In this document: positions 22,938 to 35,430 of the stretch, piece after piece
How positions within the stretch are numbered: the first letter of the stretch is position 1
How the letters are laid out: each line of letters opens with the position of its first letter
NCBI RefSeq assembly: GCF_032062135.1
Contig: NC_092860.1
Span: forward strand, 69,902,342-69,966,341
Length of the DNA stretch: 64,000 nucleotides
Source of the DNA: Pyxicephalus adspersus
Taxonomy: Eukaryota > Chordata > Amphibia > Anura > Pyxicephalidae
Direction: 5' to 3'
Notes under the pieces: generated by a model
Databases searched by the model: none
The model's input: the letters and a program-made list of their open reading frames with translations, nothing else
What the model was told of the DNA's origin: nothing
Made by a program: the position numbers and the translations under genes

Positions 22938-23295
22938 TACACAGAGAGAAAGACAAGTTTCAGTGAGAGCCAGGAAATTCAGAGATGTAGACGGTCAGGT
23001 TTCCCACTAGGTCAAGGCCACTAAGGGGTGCCATTTTTTTGTCCCCTCTGCTGGTGAAAATAGATTTTATGCAGCTTTTATGCATGCAGATTTTATACAT
23101 CAGCTGAGCCTGGACATTTTATGGCAGGATGATGCCCTAATTGTCAGTTGTTTGTCCTCAACAAGGCTTTTTAAAAATAAATCTCAAATAAAGGTGCTAC
23201 GTCAAATAAAGCACCTGTTTTCTTGTACTTTATGGCTTTCCTTTTGGAGGAAGCCTCTGGCTGGGGTGCCTGAAAGGTACAACACTATTTGCCTG
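22938..23295. other. Repeat-flanking sequence, unassigned
   Basis: The first bases may belong to the interrupted L2 element. The open frame at 23080-23415 runs from this tract into the gypsy LTR and has no protein signature. Confidence 0.3.
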
Positions 23296-23299
23296 GAGC

Positions 23300-24008
23300 C
23301 AGCATGTACAAGAAAGCAGGTGTGTCAAGCTCGGAGAGACATGGTCACTAGGGGGGCGCTACGGCTTGCACGGAGGTGGTGTGAGCCTTGCAAAGGGCCA
23401 AGGCACAGAGTCTGAGGAGTAACCACATCTTCTTCAGAGCCCCTGATATTGAGGATGTTGTGCCGATGGTTACTGCAAGGTTGCGGTCCTTGGGCACACC
23501 AAGGTGGGCAATATGAAGCACGGTACCAAATTAAGAAGCAGAAGGATAGTCGGGGAAGGCCAGGGTCGAGGCAGGCAGCAAGAATGAGAGGTCAGGTCAC
23601 ACGCCAGTGGTCAATTACCAGGAATCCAGGAGACAGACACCAGTTAAACAGGGCCACTGCTGACACAGGGAACCCAAAAGATACTGGAAGCAACAGGAGG
23701 CACAAGTGACATAGGAATATCCACAGGAAGACAGGATAACTAGGGGTTAACGCAGAAGCTGGACAGAGGAAACGCTGAATTAGCCAACAAGTGTACAGGA
23801 ACTAGCTCAACAGAACTAGGGGCTCGGCACCAGTGGATACAGGTTGCACGAACACTGAGTGCCGTGTCGGAGCTAGCTAAATAGCCAGGAATGGTAAAAG
23901 AGGCTATTTCCTGATTGGCCGGCGAAGCTGATAAAGCTTGCTAGTGTAGTCATGCTCAGGAGAGACGCGCCTGTGCTTGAGCGAGGAAGAGGTAGGTGTG
24001 ACATTACA
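23300..24008 (-). repeat. Ty3/gypsy LTR (minus orientation)
   Basis: Lies just downstream of the minus-strand pol remnant. On the minus strand a purine-rich AAAAGAGGCGGGC tract precedes TGTAATGTCACACC, a good LTR start at 24008. The low-coordinate boundary is approximate. A related, more decayed LTR is at 35045-35430: both contain GTTGCGGTCCTTGG, GTCGGGGAAGGCCAGGG-like and GAGGCAGGCAGCAA blocks. Plus-strand frames at 23080-23709 are chance. Confidence 0.65.
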
Positions 24009-25655
24009 GCCCGCCTCTTTTACAGGGCCTCCCCATCGGCTAAGGCCCAGGTTTCAGAGGGAAGCAAAGATCAAACCTCTTGGCATGAGGAGGTGCAGAC
24101 ACATCTGTAGCGGTGACCTCTCCTCAGGACCGAAACCTGTCCAGTCAATCAAGTTCATCAGCTTCTTGTGGGAAATCTGGGAATCCAAAATTAGATGGAC
24201 TTCATATTCCTGAGAAGAATCGGGTGCAGGATTAGCCATTGGAGAGGGTCGAGAAAAGCGATTCAGCACTAATGGCTTAAGCAGAGACACATAAAAAGAG
24301 TTGAATAACTAGAGATGTGGAGGCAGGCAAAGATAATAACAGACTGTGTTGACCTGAGCAGAAATACTGTAACATGGACCAATGAAACGCAGAAACTTCA
24401 GAGAAGGGACTTTACAACGGATGTGCTTAGTGGAGAGCCAGACTTTATCCCCAGGTTGGAGAGGAATTTACCTACGGCAATGCTGATCTGCAAACTTCCT
24501 ATGTCTGAGAGCTGCGTGTTTCAAATGCTCACAGGTAGAAGACCAGATACTGTAAAGTTCCTTGGCAGGGCACTGAGTGCATGTACTTCTGCAGAGCAGG
24601 GTATAGAAGGTGGGAGACAAGGATGTTTGCCATAGACAATGATGAAAGGAAACTTTTGAGTACTGGTGCGGACGTGGTTATTGTGGGCAAACTCTTCCCA
24701 TGGTAGCAGAGTTACCCAGTCGTCATGATGGGCAAATACGAGAGCTCGAAGATATTGCTCCTGGGCCTGGTTGACACTTTCTGTCTGCTCATTAGTCTGC
24801 GGGTGCAGGCTAAAGAAAAACTGGGCAGAAATGCTCAGGGATTTACAGCAGGTAAAGCAGAAAGGGGTACAAAGTGGACCATCTTGGAAAAGCGATCCAC
24901 AACCACCCATATAACAGTACAGCCATCGAAAGGTGGAAGATCTGTAATGAAATCCAAAGAAAAGTGACACTAAGGCTCCTTGGGAATGGGCAAAGAAAGG
25001 AGCGGACCCACTGGGGCACAGGTAGACAACTTCATCTGAGCACAGAAAGCACAGGCTTTGACATAGTCAGTCACATCATTCCAAAGGTTGGGCCAACAGT
25101 ACAGAGGGGAAAGAGATGTGAATGTTCTATGAACCCTCGGATGACCCGAAAGTTTGGAATCATGTGCCCATTGTAACATTTTGGTGCAAATTGAGGTGTC
25201 ACTTTACCCAAGGGAATAGCGGATTCCTGGTTAGAGGTCAAGACCAGGATGCAGTCTGGAGGGATGATAAACTCTAGCTCTGCAGCTAACTCCCTCATCT
25301 GTCAGCTCGGGAGTTAGTGGAACCAGGTTTGAAGGTAATGATAAAATCAAACCGAGAGAAGAATAAAGACCAATAGGCCTACCAAGAGGGTTGAGGCAGC
25401 GAGCAGATTGTAGGTTCTGGAGGTTTTATTGTCAGTAAAAATAGTAACCTTGCGAGGAGAACCCTTCAAGAGGTATTGCCATTCCTCCAGAGCGAGCTTG
25501 ATGGCTAGGAGCTCCCTGTCCCCAATGGAGTACTTCCTTTCTGCTGGAGAGAACTTCCTTGAGAAAAATGCACAGGGGCGTCGAGCTCCGGTGGGAGTCT
25601 GGAAGAGGATAGCTCCCACACCAATGCTGCCATTGGTCCTGTATCATGACTCCTG
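24009..25655 (-). mobile_element. Ty3/gypsy (chromovirus-like) pol remnant: RNase H and integrase
   Basis: On the minus strand, 25650 to 25347 encodes an RNase H-type segment ([40 protein letters not shown]). The zinc-finger end of integrase follows near 25180-24970 (HDSKLSGHP, CAFCAQMK), then the catalytic core end (SLHPQTNEQTESVNQ, YLRALVFAHHDDWVTLL, FAHNNHVRTSTQ, PFIIVYGKHP). Frame changes and missing gag, protease and RT show it is 5' truncated and dead. Its LTR follows. I describe this element only; no intact product is present. Confidence 0.85.
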
Positions 25656-25694
25656 ATGACATTCAGACCACATAGATTGCAGCCTTTATAGAAA

Positions 25695-25721
25695 TCTCTC
25701 TCTCTCTCTCTCTCTCCCTCC
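25695..25721. repeat. (TC)n microsatellite
   Basis: A run of CT dinucleotides ending CTCCCTCC, at the junction between the gypsy remnant and the L1 remnant. Confidence 0.95.
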
Positions 25722-25744
25722 TCAATATGTGCTTTGCTGGTAAA

Positions 25745-28700
25745 CAATTATTACAAGGTATGATAATCTGTACAAGAATATCATACCAATAGCAGACTAT
25801 AAACTAGGTCTTAATAAAGAGTACAAGGCACCAAAATCACCATTTAGTCATTATCAGTTTATGTTACATTACCACTATGACTTTTTAGGTAAGCCTGGAT
25901 GAACTCTACGATTTGCGGAAAAGTAGAAACCAATGGCAGAAATAGAGCATATGAATAGGAACTGTCAAAGGGAGTAAGTTTAATACCAGCAATATTACTA
26001 CATACAGGTGAGAACTCCTCATGTTACCTGAAATAAATAAACCCTATAATCAGGGGAGTCTTGGTACTGTAGCCAGTAGAACCAGGTGTTGCAGAACTTC
26101 TACTCTGTACCGTGTATGGTGGAGGTTAAATTCTCCTTGACCGTAATCCTATTAATCTATTAAAACCAAAGTCCAATGGGCGGTGGTGTTGGTTGGCTCC
26201 ATGTTAGTGGCACACATGCTCTGGCTGCATTAACCATGTGTTTAATGACTGAATTGTGATATGCTTTCTGTGGTCTATCACTTAGATGAAGAAGAAAGAA
26301 CGCTGGGTCATCTGGTATCGGCAGCCCTGTAAACTTTTGCATTACCCAAAATGATCTAAGTTTGGGGCAAGACCAGAATATATAGAAAAGTGTTCCCCTA
26401 TCTGTAGCACATCAACAATTATCTGATATACTTGGGAAAATCTGGTGTAGACGTGTAGGGACCCTATACTACCTTGTTAGTATTTTGTATTCTAGTTCCT
26501 GAAGTTCTTACTGCTAATAGAAGATTTTTGAGCCCATGAGATTATTTGAGAGTGTTGAAGTTTCTAAAATGTTATTCCAATGTCTCTCTCCCATGCTCTC
26601 AAATAAATAGGCAGTTAGCCCTGGGGAGGAGTGTAGAAGCAACGCAAGTTCTGGGAGTGTGTGGCGTGCAATGCCCTCTTTTACACACAGTCTTTCAAAG
26701 GTTGTTAAAAAACATACAAATTGACGTACCTATGGTAGGGAATTTAGAAAATTGGACAGTTGGTTAGCTCTCCAAAAGGATAGTTTAAAAGATTGTTTTG
26801 GATCTGTGAGCTTGGTTATGTATTGCCAAATATTGTGTGTAATAAAGTGGTGTACTCTACTCAGGTTGTGTTTTGCCAGTATGCGCAATCCTGGGTCCTC
26901 TATCCCTGGTGGGAAGGACAGGTTACCAATCACTGACAGGAGTGGGGAGGCTGTTGGCGAAAGATTAGGGGAGCATAGATACTTTGCGCAGATTCTTCAT
27001 GTTGGGCCTATGGTGGCATGTTTCTGTAAAAGTGGTGCTGGTGCGTACGGAAGCCATGGTAGTGTTGTCAGTGTGGTATTGGTGTATAATTGTTCCAATC
27101 CCACCCAATGTTTATATGGAGAGTGGCGACACCTCTACCGCTCTCTCCTAAGGTTAGGTATCCCCAGACATACCTTCCTGACTTTAGGTCAGAAAAAGTA
27201 GTTTACAGTTTGTCTGCGGGACAAAGTTCAACAGTATTGAAAGTTCAACACTTTAAAAGAAGGAGTCGGGTATGACAACTGCTTGAAACAGATACAATAA
27301 TCTTGGAAGCACATTCATTTTAATTGCCTGTATGCGTCTAAACCAAGAGAACAGACCTTTGGTCCATCTCTGGATATCCGTCCAGATTCTGGAGAGAAAA
27401 GAGAAATTTAAATCAAATCTCTCAGGTAAATGTAATGGAATATGGGTTCGTAAATATTTAAGTGCTGTGTTGGACAATCTAAAGGAGTATGATTGGGAGA
27501 TCTGAGACACCACGTGTGGCTGGAGCGTGATGTTCATGGCTTCAGATTTGGAATAATTAACTTTGAAGTTAGATAGGTTGCCATAATCTTTCAGCTCCTT
27601 CATGAGGTTAGAGAATGAAATATTAGGGTTCTATATTACGGACATCATGGTATGCGAATAGTGCCACTTTCTGGTGTGTCCCTCCCATCCTTAATCCTAA
27701 AATGTCATTGTTACATCTAATAGAGCAGAGGAGTGGTTCAAGGGTGAGTTTAAAATTAGGAGGTGAAAGTGGACAGACTTGTCTGGTCCCATTACAAATT
27801 GGGAAAGGGGAGGAATTAAAACCGTTGACCCATACCCTGGCAAAAAGGTTGCAGTTGGAAAGAACACAAGGAAAGGAACAACAAAAAGTAACAAACAAAA
27901 CATCAAATGTATATCAGTGGGCAGCGCCTACTGCAGTCCCTGGGTGGGGTAACAAAGAAGTATCCCATCCGAGGAGCCCAGACCAACAATATTGAGGTAA
28001 ATTGAGGTAAATTGAGAGTTTGGCATGTATGAACAACAATATTAAAAAACCTTTTGTAGAGGAAAATTTAGTTAGTAAGAGGGGTAAGATTGTCTAGGCA
28101 GACTATAAATCCAACAGTTTCCTGCAAGTGGGCAAGCCGCTAAGGGCCTGTGGTGAAGTGGAAGTTTTTGCTAGAATTTCAGTTGGGGTCTTGAGGTAGA
28201 TGTTTCTTGCGAAAGCGCTTCCGTTTAGGGTGTTGCCAGGCAGGTTCTGCAGGGCCAAATTGGTCAGGCAAATAGTCAGGCCAGGATTGTAGCTCAATAG
28301 ATGGTAGATCAAAGTAGCGAGGAACCGTGGTAATTCCGTCGGGTGACTCATAGTGGCCGAAATGCCGTCATGTGAGGCTTGGAAGTAAAACAGGAAAACT
28401 CCATGTATAGTGTATGTTCTCAGCACGGAGTGTTTTGGGCTCCTCATGTTCAACAGGTCTTGAAGAAGTTGTACTGGTGAATTACCTCATCATTTTCCTT
28501 TGCGCTTTCATGATAGCTTCTTTCATGCGGTATGAGTGTGGTCTACAAATAATCTCAAGGGCGATCAGGATCTGAAGTCTTAGGCCCCAATGTACGGTGG
28601 ATACAGTCTCTCTATTGTAGCCTCTGGGGGGCGTTGCATAAGCGTGTTGACGAGAGTAGATTCCACTGGAATGAGGTCAGTAAATTCCAATGACTCAGAT

Positions 28701-29060
28701 AAACTGCGTATCCAGATGTTATTGCACCTACTGCGGTTTTCTAAATTATCTTGTTGTAGTAGTAGGTGTTTTTTAAGTGTTACATGGGTATTTAGTGTTG
28801 CAGTTTGATCCTGAGCTCACTAGTGTCCTTTTCCATGTCTTCCAGCTTCACCCCAAAATCATGTTTAAAGTCAACCAATTCAGATCCGAGTCCCTGCAAT
28901 ACGCTGCATCAGAGCTTCAAAGAACTGCTCAAAAGGAAAGGAAGTAGCTGGATGCTCCTGTGCAAGATGATCCCTGTTGGCAGAGGCCTGGGGAGAGTTA
29001 GGGGGGCTACCAAACCTCAATTGGGGGGGGGGGGGAGGTTTACCTCTGTAAGAAAGCAGG
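25745..29060 (-). mobile_element. L1/Tx1-like LINE on the minus strand, ORF1 plus a deleted ORF2
   Basis: From high to low coordinates, the minus strand encodes an ORF1 coiled-coil (KHDFGVKLEDMEKDTSELRI, near 28875-28805). Next come the RRM-like start NNIWIRSLSESLEF and the CTD patch YRMKEAIMKAQRK (about 28540-28480). ORF2 pieces follow: VWVNGFNSSPFPICNGTRQ (27620-27900), NLSNFKVNYSKSEAMNI, WTKGLFSWFRRIQAIKMNVL (27253-27603) and a C-terminal AYHNSVIKHMVNAARACVPL patch (26160-26342). About 2 kb of ORF2 (endonuclease and most of RT) is missing between 28100 and 27900. Many stops. Confidence 0.85.
29022..29037. repeat. G homopolymer
   Basis: A run of more than ten G bases near 29024-29036, upstream (minus sense) of the L1 ORF1. 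G-runs also occur near 29200. May form a G-rich structure or be a sequencing trouble spot. Confidence 0.8.
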
Positions 29061-31084
29061 AGCCTGTGGTTGCAGCTGGTGAGAAGCAGAGGAGAGGGTG
29101 TTTTTGTGTACCTCTTCATTGTTAGAGTGTATTTCCTGCTTACTGGTGGGGGAATCCTTTTTCAGGGACCTGCTGTGCCTTCTTGTCCTTGTCCTGTCCA
29201 AGGGGGGGGCTCCTTGCTCTGTCCTGTCCCCCTAGTCATGCTGCTGCAAGGGAAGGTAGATCTTTAGGGCCCCATATTGATCTGGACAGGAGACCAGTGC
29301 GGGCAAATCTTACCCGGTCTGCATCCAAGCCACACCCCCGTAAGCAAAAAAATGTAATGCAAATAAAATGAGCTAATGAAAAAAAAGAAAATTGAGACTT
29401 TAAATGTCCAACTAAAAGTCCTTTAGACAAAACTTTAAGTTTATATAAAACCATAAACACTTTGCCTACATCTCTCAAAAAATATCTAAAAACTGACATT
29501 AGCACCTCCCTGGTTTTGATGCAAATACTGGCCTCAAAAATATTGAGATATGTTTCAGTCCTTTTTAATCTCTGCTGGCAGGCCAGTCATGAATCCTAAC
29601 TACAAAAGCAGTTGCTCAGGTGCATCAAAATTAATTTGTGATGTGTCTTGTGGAAACAGTAAATCATTTAATGAATTCAAAATTGTAAATTCACTTTTCA
29701 CAACACTATAATGATTTTTGCGGAAAACAAATGTTTTATTTTTTATGTAACAATGTAAAGAACAGCAATCTTATGAAAAGTATGTAAAAATGAATGGAGA
29801 AAGAAAGAAATAAAAGTAGCAGAAAAAAACTATAGGGGAAAAAGTTGATTACAGATATTGAGGTTTAATAGGACATTCAATAGGAATATTTAAAATAAAA
29901 AAAGAATTGAAGATTTCTTTAAATAACTTTGATCTACATAAGATCGAAATAGGGAATACAAAGAAACATAGTAAAACATAAGAAGAAAAATAACCTAAAG
30001 GCAGAAAACGAGTTTATTAAAGATAATACGGGATAATAAGGGTCAGTGGTCTCAATGTTAAAAAGGAAAGAGATTATACAGGTAGGAGCTGTTATTCGTG
30101 AACAATCCTAAACTATCAGACTCCCTATCAGAGAGTACTGAATAATAAAGATCAACAGATTTCTCTCGTTAATGATAGCATATTCAATATATAGAATATA
30201 AATAATTGAATGTGGCATCAAGATACAAACAGATGTCATGAGATAGACAGGAGAGCCCTATGTTAGTTTAGATTTTTTTCTGTTTTTTTTTCTGTTCTGA
30301 CCAACTAGTATGAAATCTGTCATAAAACATGTGGAGAAAATTGATTGTGTGCATGAATCTTTCCCCTTTGGTGGATGGTCATACTCCATGTATCGACCCT
30401 TAGTCCCTCTGGATAGGCTATGTTAGGACTGACAGGTGCAAAAAAATACATACTAGATGTCTGTATTGCAGAGGTGCCTAGTAATGGTGAATTCCACATA
30501 TAGCACAGACATTTAGAAAGGTCTCAATCAAAATACAATATACTACATTTCATGGCTAATTGCCATTCTATAAGAAAAATTATTTCACATACACTCTATT
30601 TATTTTAAGTTTTATTAGTTTATAAGGATGTATGAAATGAATAAATGTATGAAATAATAAGTTTTATTGTTAATTCGTTATTTGGTATCATATATACCTG
30701 AATAAAAAGCTATTTGAACATAAACCGTAGTACCTACTTTTACCTAAAAAAAGGAGCTTAGTGCCAATATATTAAATGTGGATAAATATATCTGTTTTTT
30801 TGGTTTGTTTTTTAACAAAAAATAAAATCATATTGGTCTAGTCTTTCTCCCCTATTTTCTCTATTTCACCAGGTTTGTGTGTTTGTACTTGCATTGGTTT
30901 TGATGGGGCACTTGCTCCATCTTTTGTGCATTATTGTTGGTCACCAGTTTTGGCTTTCTATTTGTGTAACGTGTCTTGTGTTTTACAGCCACAAAGATTA
31001 AAGCAGTTCCAGGACATGCCACTAGTTGTCACGCAAGTATAAATTGTTTTTTTCTAATGGCATTTTCAGGGTAAAAATTGTGAT
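29061..31084. other. Intergenic, no recognised gene
   Basis: 29061-29380 is GC-richer and may be the 5' UTR of the minus-strand L1. From 29380 to 31084 the DNA is AT-rich without any protein-like frame. Confidence 0.35.
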
Positions 31085-33118
31085 TTATACCTGAGTCTGT
31101 ATGCAAATTCAGATAAGTATGTTAGTCATTATCTTAATGATAATATGTGTGGTAATATCAGCAAAAAGTGAAAGTGTTTTATTTATGGGAGATTTCAACT
31201 ACCCTGGCATTGACTGGTTTAAGGGCACTACAGGAACAGCAAAAAAAAAATTTGTGAATTTAATACAGGATAATTTTATGGTACAGTTTATAAAAGCCTA
31301 GAAAACTAGAAATGATACTCTGCTGGACCTAGTTTATTTTAACAATGCAGAGCTTATAAAAAATGTGCATATAAAAGAGAATCTGGGTAGCAGTGGCCAC
31401 ATTATGATTTAATTCAATGTAAGTTGTAAACAAAGGAAAATGGCAGAGCTCAAGTCCAAATTCATAATAGCAATGAGTCACAATGACTCAAAATTGATAT
31501 GATTGAGAAACAGGTAAGCAAAATTAAGGTTGACAAAGCTTGGTTATTTCAAATCCATTATTTCTAATTTTTAGAGACTCTTTAGTCACTGGCAAGGTAC
31601 AGATGGATTGGCGTAAGGCCAATGTGGTTCCTATCTTCAAAAAGGGAGCAAAGTCATTACCAGGGAATTATAGACTAGTTAGTTTAATGTCCATAGTTGG
31701 AAAGGTTCTAGAGAGTTTGATAAAGAACCACATAGAGGAGTTTCCGCTAGAAAATAATATTATAAGTGATAGTCAGCATAGCTTCAGGAAAGACCGAAGT
31801 TGTCAAACAAATTTACTCTCTTTTTATGAGGAAGTAAGTAAACAGGTAGACAGTGGAATAGCAGTTGATGTAAGTTGCACTTGGACTTTGCTAAAGCATT
31901 TGACACTGTACCCACGGTTAATATGCAAGTTAGGGTCAATAGGTTTAGAAAGGTCAATCTGTAAATGGATAGAGAACTGGCTTAAAGATTGCATCCAGAG
32001 AGTTGTAATTAATAATTCATACTCTGAATGGTCTAAGGTTATTAGTGGTGTACCCCAGGGTTCAGTGTTGGGACCTTTACTGTTTAACATCTTCATAAAT
32101 GATATAAAGTTTGGGGTTAAAAGTACCATTTCTGTGTTTGCAGATGACACCAAACTATGTAATGGAATTAAGTCCATAAAGGATGTCTATAAACTACAAG
32201 CAGACCTGTATGTACTGTTTGATTGAGTAGCCAAGTGGCAAATTACATTTAATATAAATAACTTGAAAGTTATGCACTTGAGGCTAACAGCATGCATGCT
32301 TCATACAGTTTAGGGGGAATACATTTGGGGGAGCCAGAAATGGAAAAGGATCCGGGGTTTCCGGTACATCATAGACCTAAACATAGCATGCAATGCCAAG
32401 CTGCAATATATAAAGCTAGTAAAGTACTTTCTTGTAATAAAATAGGAATAGACTGCAGAGATGGAGACATTATCCTGCCCCTGTACAAAGCATTGGTCAG
32501 ACCACATCTGGAATATGCAGTCCAGTGGAATGCAGAGAAGGGCAACTAAATTATTAAAAAGAATGGAGGAGCTCAGCTATGAGGAGAGATTAGCTGAACT
32601 GAATCTATTCTCCTCTGAGAAGAGATGTTAAGGGGGATATAATATAAATATATAAATGGTCCATGTATAAATATTTAAATGGTCCATATAGAGAACTCTC
32701 TTCCCAATTATTCACTTTGAGATCATTACAAAGGAACATTACTGGAGGAAAAGAAGTTTAAGCTTCGGATAAGTAAGGGATTCTTCGCTGTAAGGTCTGT
32801 GAAAATATGGAATCGGCTCCCTCAGGAAGTAGTTTCAGCAACTACTATAGATTGCTGGATGCTTTTCCAGAAGCACAGAATATAACTGGGTATTAAGGAT
32901 TTAAAGTAAAGATAACTGAAACTGTGGATCCAGGAAACATCTGATTGCCTCACAGAAGGAATTTTTTCCCCTGTTGGAGCAAATTGTACCAGGGTTTTTT
33001 GCCTTTCTCTAGACCAACTATGTCTTATAGGGTTTTATATCTGGGATATGTTTATTTCCCTAATGGTTGAACTTGATGGACTTATGTCTTTTCAACCTAA
33101 CCCACTATGTAACTGTAA
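31085..33118 (+). mobile_element. CR1 LINE, endonuclease end, RT and 3' end; longest preserved copy
   Basis: Opens with GDFNYPGIDWFKGTTG of the endonuclease. A 228-codon open frame (31540-32226) contains QMDWRKANVVPIFKKGAKSL, SDSQHSFRKDRSCQTNLLSF, SGVPQGSVLGPLLFNIFIND and VFADDTKLCNGI. RT motif A is damaged where a short deletion shifts the frame (CTWTLLKHLT). RT continues as GIHLGEPEMEKDPGFPV and a VRPHLEYAVQW-like patch. The 3' end has GGGATATGTTTATTTCCCTA and TTGAACTTGATGGACTTATG followed by TCTTTTCAACCTAAC. Inactive. Confidence 0.9.
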
Positions 33119-34015
33119 TGATTACAGCAATAACAGTAATAATTTTGGTAATTATAATTATGATAAAATTATGACAATATGTTAATAAAAAGAGAGCTGT
33201 AGAGAGAATTGATTAGGGGATCTACTCAAAGTCAAAAAGTATAGAATAGAATAGTGTAATAAATACATTATATTCAAGACACTAAGACTGTGCAGAGACA
33301 CACTTCAAGATCACAATAAGCATTGGACTCCAAACAAAAGTACACAAAAGAGTCACACTTTACCTAACTGTTAAACATATCACATAGCTACCTAACAAAC
33401 ATTTTGACCATTTTCTGAGCAGCAGAACTAAAACATGCCAAAGGTAACATGCCAATTAGCCATTTACTTTTTTCATATATTTCTTCATCAAAAATTTAAA
33501 AAAGATCACTGCATCACAATATTTTTTTCTGTATTTTAATCTGAACTTAACCAAAACAAGAATGTCAACACAACCATTTCAAAAGCAGTGCACAGCAGTA
33601 CAAACCAGATCTGAACACCAACAGCAAGAGAATTAGGATCTCTTATCATTCATCACCAACTCTCCCAAAACAGAAAATTTGACTTCAGATATAGGTAAAC
33701 AAAAACATGTTACCGCTTTCTTAACCTACCATAGTGGTCTAATACCGTCCAAATGTTTTTTTTTCATTGTAGGCTATAATTCTTAAGCATAACTCACCGA
33801 TATTGAATACATTTAACAAATTTAATAATAAACTTTAAATACCTAAACACAAAAATCTGTTTAAAAAAAAAATGTATACATGTATTATACCTGTACAGTA
33901 GCATGTATATTATATAAAAAATATAATTATATATATATATTATTTGAATATGTCTTTGTATTGGACTTAATAAAGCTATTTTGTATTGAATCCAATACAA
34001 AAATATTTTTAAATT
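33119..34015. other. Intergenic, no recognised element
   Basis: AT-rich sequence. Contains a short palindrome-rich TATA tract near 33920-33945. No gene seen. Confidence 0.35.
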
Positions 34016-34465
34016 TCCCACCTATCCTTCTGCCCGCACCCACGCATGCACTGACGTCACCGGAAAGCCGCTGCATACACCGGCTGGAGATCGAGGAGGA
34101 AGGACGTGACCAGCAGGACGCCGGGGGACAGCGAGCAAGGTAAGGGGGGGTATTTTTTTTAAGTTAAAAGCCACCCTGATTGTGACTCAGGAATACCAAT
34201 TTTTGCCTAGGGGGGATAAAGCGGAACTACACCCAAAACAAAAAAAAACACATTTGTGACATAGGTATCCCGGGAGGCTTTGTGCTCCCAATCTCTGCGG
34301 TGGTCAATACAGAAAGAGGAGGTCCTGCACTTTTTTTTTTCTTTTAAAAAAGGTGTTGCACTTTAAAAAAAATAAAATAATATTTTTACTTTAGGTAAAA
34401 GCGTTGTCTGCCCCTTTATGTAACGTAAATTTTGTTTTAGTTTAGGTCCGCTTTACAAGTGTTAA
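34016..34465. repeat. Dispersed repeat, family A (TATCCCGGGAGGCT core)
   Basis: Contains GGTATCCCGGGAGGCTTTGTG, then CTCCCAATCTC, a poly-T/poly-A segment and GGTGTTGCACTTTAAAAAAA. The same order occurs at 54365-54500 in the same orientation (GGTATCCCGGGAGGCTCTGC, CTCCCA, GGTGTTGCACTTAAAAAAA). It is preceded by a GC-rich stretch with GCATGCACTGACGTCACC, also echoed at 54270-54300. Ends AGGTCCGCTTTAC. Confidence 0.75.
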
Positions 34466-34980
34466 AAACAGCCTGTCTTTGACAGCTTTAAACAGCTGTT
34501 TTAGGCTGCTAGCTGTCACCATATTATAAACCTTTTTCTAATAACATTTTAGGTACAAAGAAATCTTGGTTCATACAGACCGAATACAATAACCCGACTG
34601 TAAAATTACTTGTCTCATACTCCAAAAAAAGGCCAAATTTCACAAGCCCAAAATTTACTGGTCACTAAAACACAACCAAGAAATAGGAAACAAATCCAAA
34701 GAAAACAAAGCCCCCCAAAAAATCAAATAGGGAAAAAAACAGACTTACCTCTCCTCATACCCACTAACACCAACTAAATCAATTTGCTAGAGCACGTACT
34801 CAGACTTTGCATCCACACAGCCCTAAAAGAATTGAATTTCTAACCGATGCAAAACAAAGTAAGTCATGCAGAAACACTTAAACTTTAGTGATGGATGAAG
34901 TAAAAAAAAATCAGTCTTAGTCATTAGAAATATGGATAAAGCTGGGAGTATAGTCCTATAAAACAAAGCCTTAGGAAATC
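34466..34980. other. Intergenic, no recognised element
   Basis: AT-rich; GACAGCTTTAAACAGCTGTTTTAGGC near 34480 is a small imperfect palindrome. No gene seen. Confidence 0.35.
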
Positions 34981-35042
34981 TATATAATCTATATAATACT
35001 ATATATATATATATATATATATCTATATATAATCTATATAAT
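34981..35042. repeat. (AT)n microsatellite with ATCTATATAAT units
   Basis: A run of alternating AT flanked by three copies of an AATCTATATAAT-like unit. Confidence 0.95.
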
Positions 35043-35044
35043 AC

Positions 35045-35430
35045 TCAGCGATGCCACTTATCATAGTTACGCTTGGAGAGATAGAACCAGTAGCGGGCAC
35101 TATGACCTGCTCAATGGTAGTGTGAACCCTTAGAAGGACCAAGGTGCACAATCTAAGTAACAGCCTGGTTTTCCCTAGAGCCTCTAGAGTTGAGTGTGTT
35201 GTACTGCAGACTGTTACCAGGTTGCGGTCCTTGGACACAAAAACGTGTAGTACCAAATCTGTGGGCAAGAGAATAGTCAGAGAAGGCCGGGGTTGAGGCA
35301 GGCAGCAAAGAAGCAAGGTCAGAAACAAAGTCAGGGGTCAAGTTCCAGAAATTCAGAAAACACAGGGGTCACTGAAGGCACAGGAAGAGACAGTAGGCAC
35401 AGGGTCAACAAAGACAAGGGGAACAGAGAT
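35045..35430 (-). repeat. Decayed gypsy LTR fragment (same family as 23300-24008)
   Basis: Shares, in order and orientation, GGTTGCGGTCCTTGG, ACCAAATCTGTGG/ACCAAATTAAGAAG, AGTCAGAGAAGGCCGGGGTT and GAGGCAGGCAGCAAAGAAGC with the LTR beside the pol remnant. No internal element region lies next to it, so it is a solo or truncated LTR. Confidence 0.7.

Noticed and set aside
24009..25656. Several plus-strand frames of 70-106 codons
   Set aside because: They are antisense to a gypsy pol remnant whose minus-strand reading has clear RNase H and integrase motifs.
31540..32226. 228-codon open frame as a possible functional reverse transcriptase
   Set aside because: It is a CR1 fragment with a frameshifted motif A and no intact N- or C-terminal parts, so it cannot be active.
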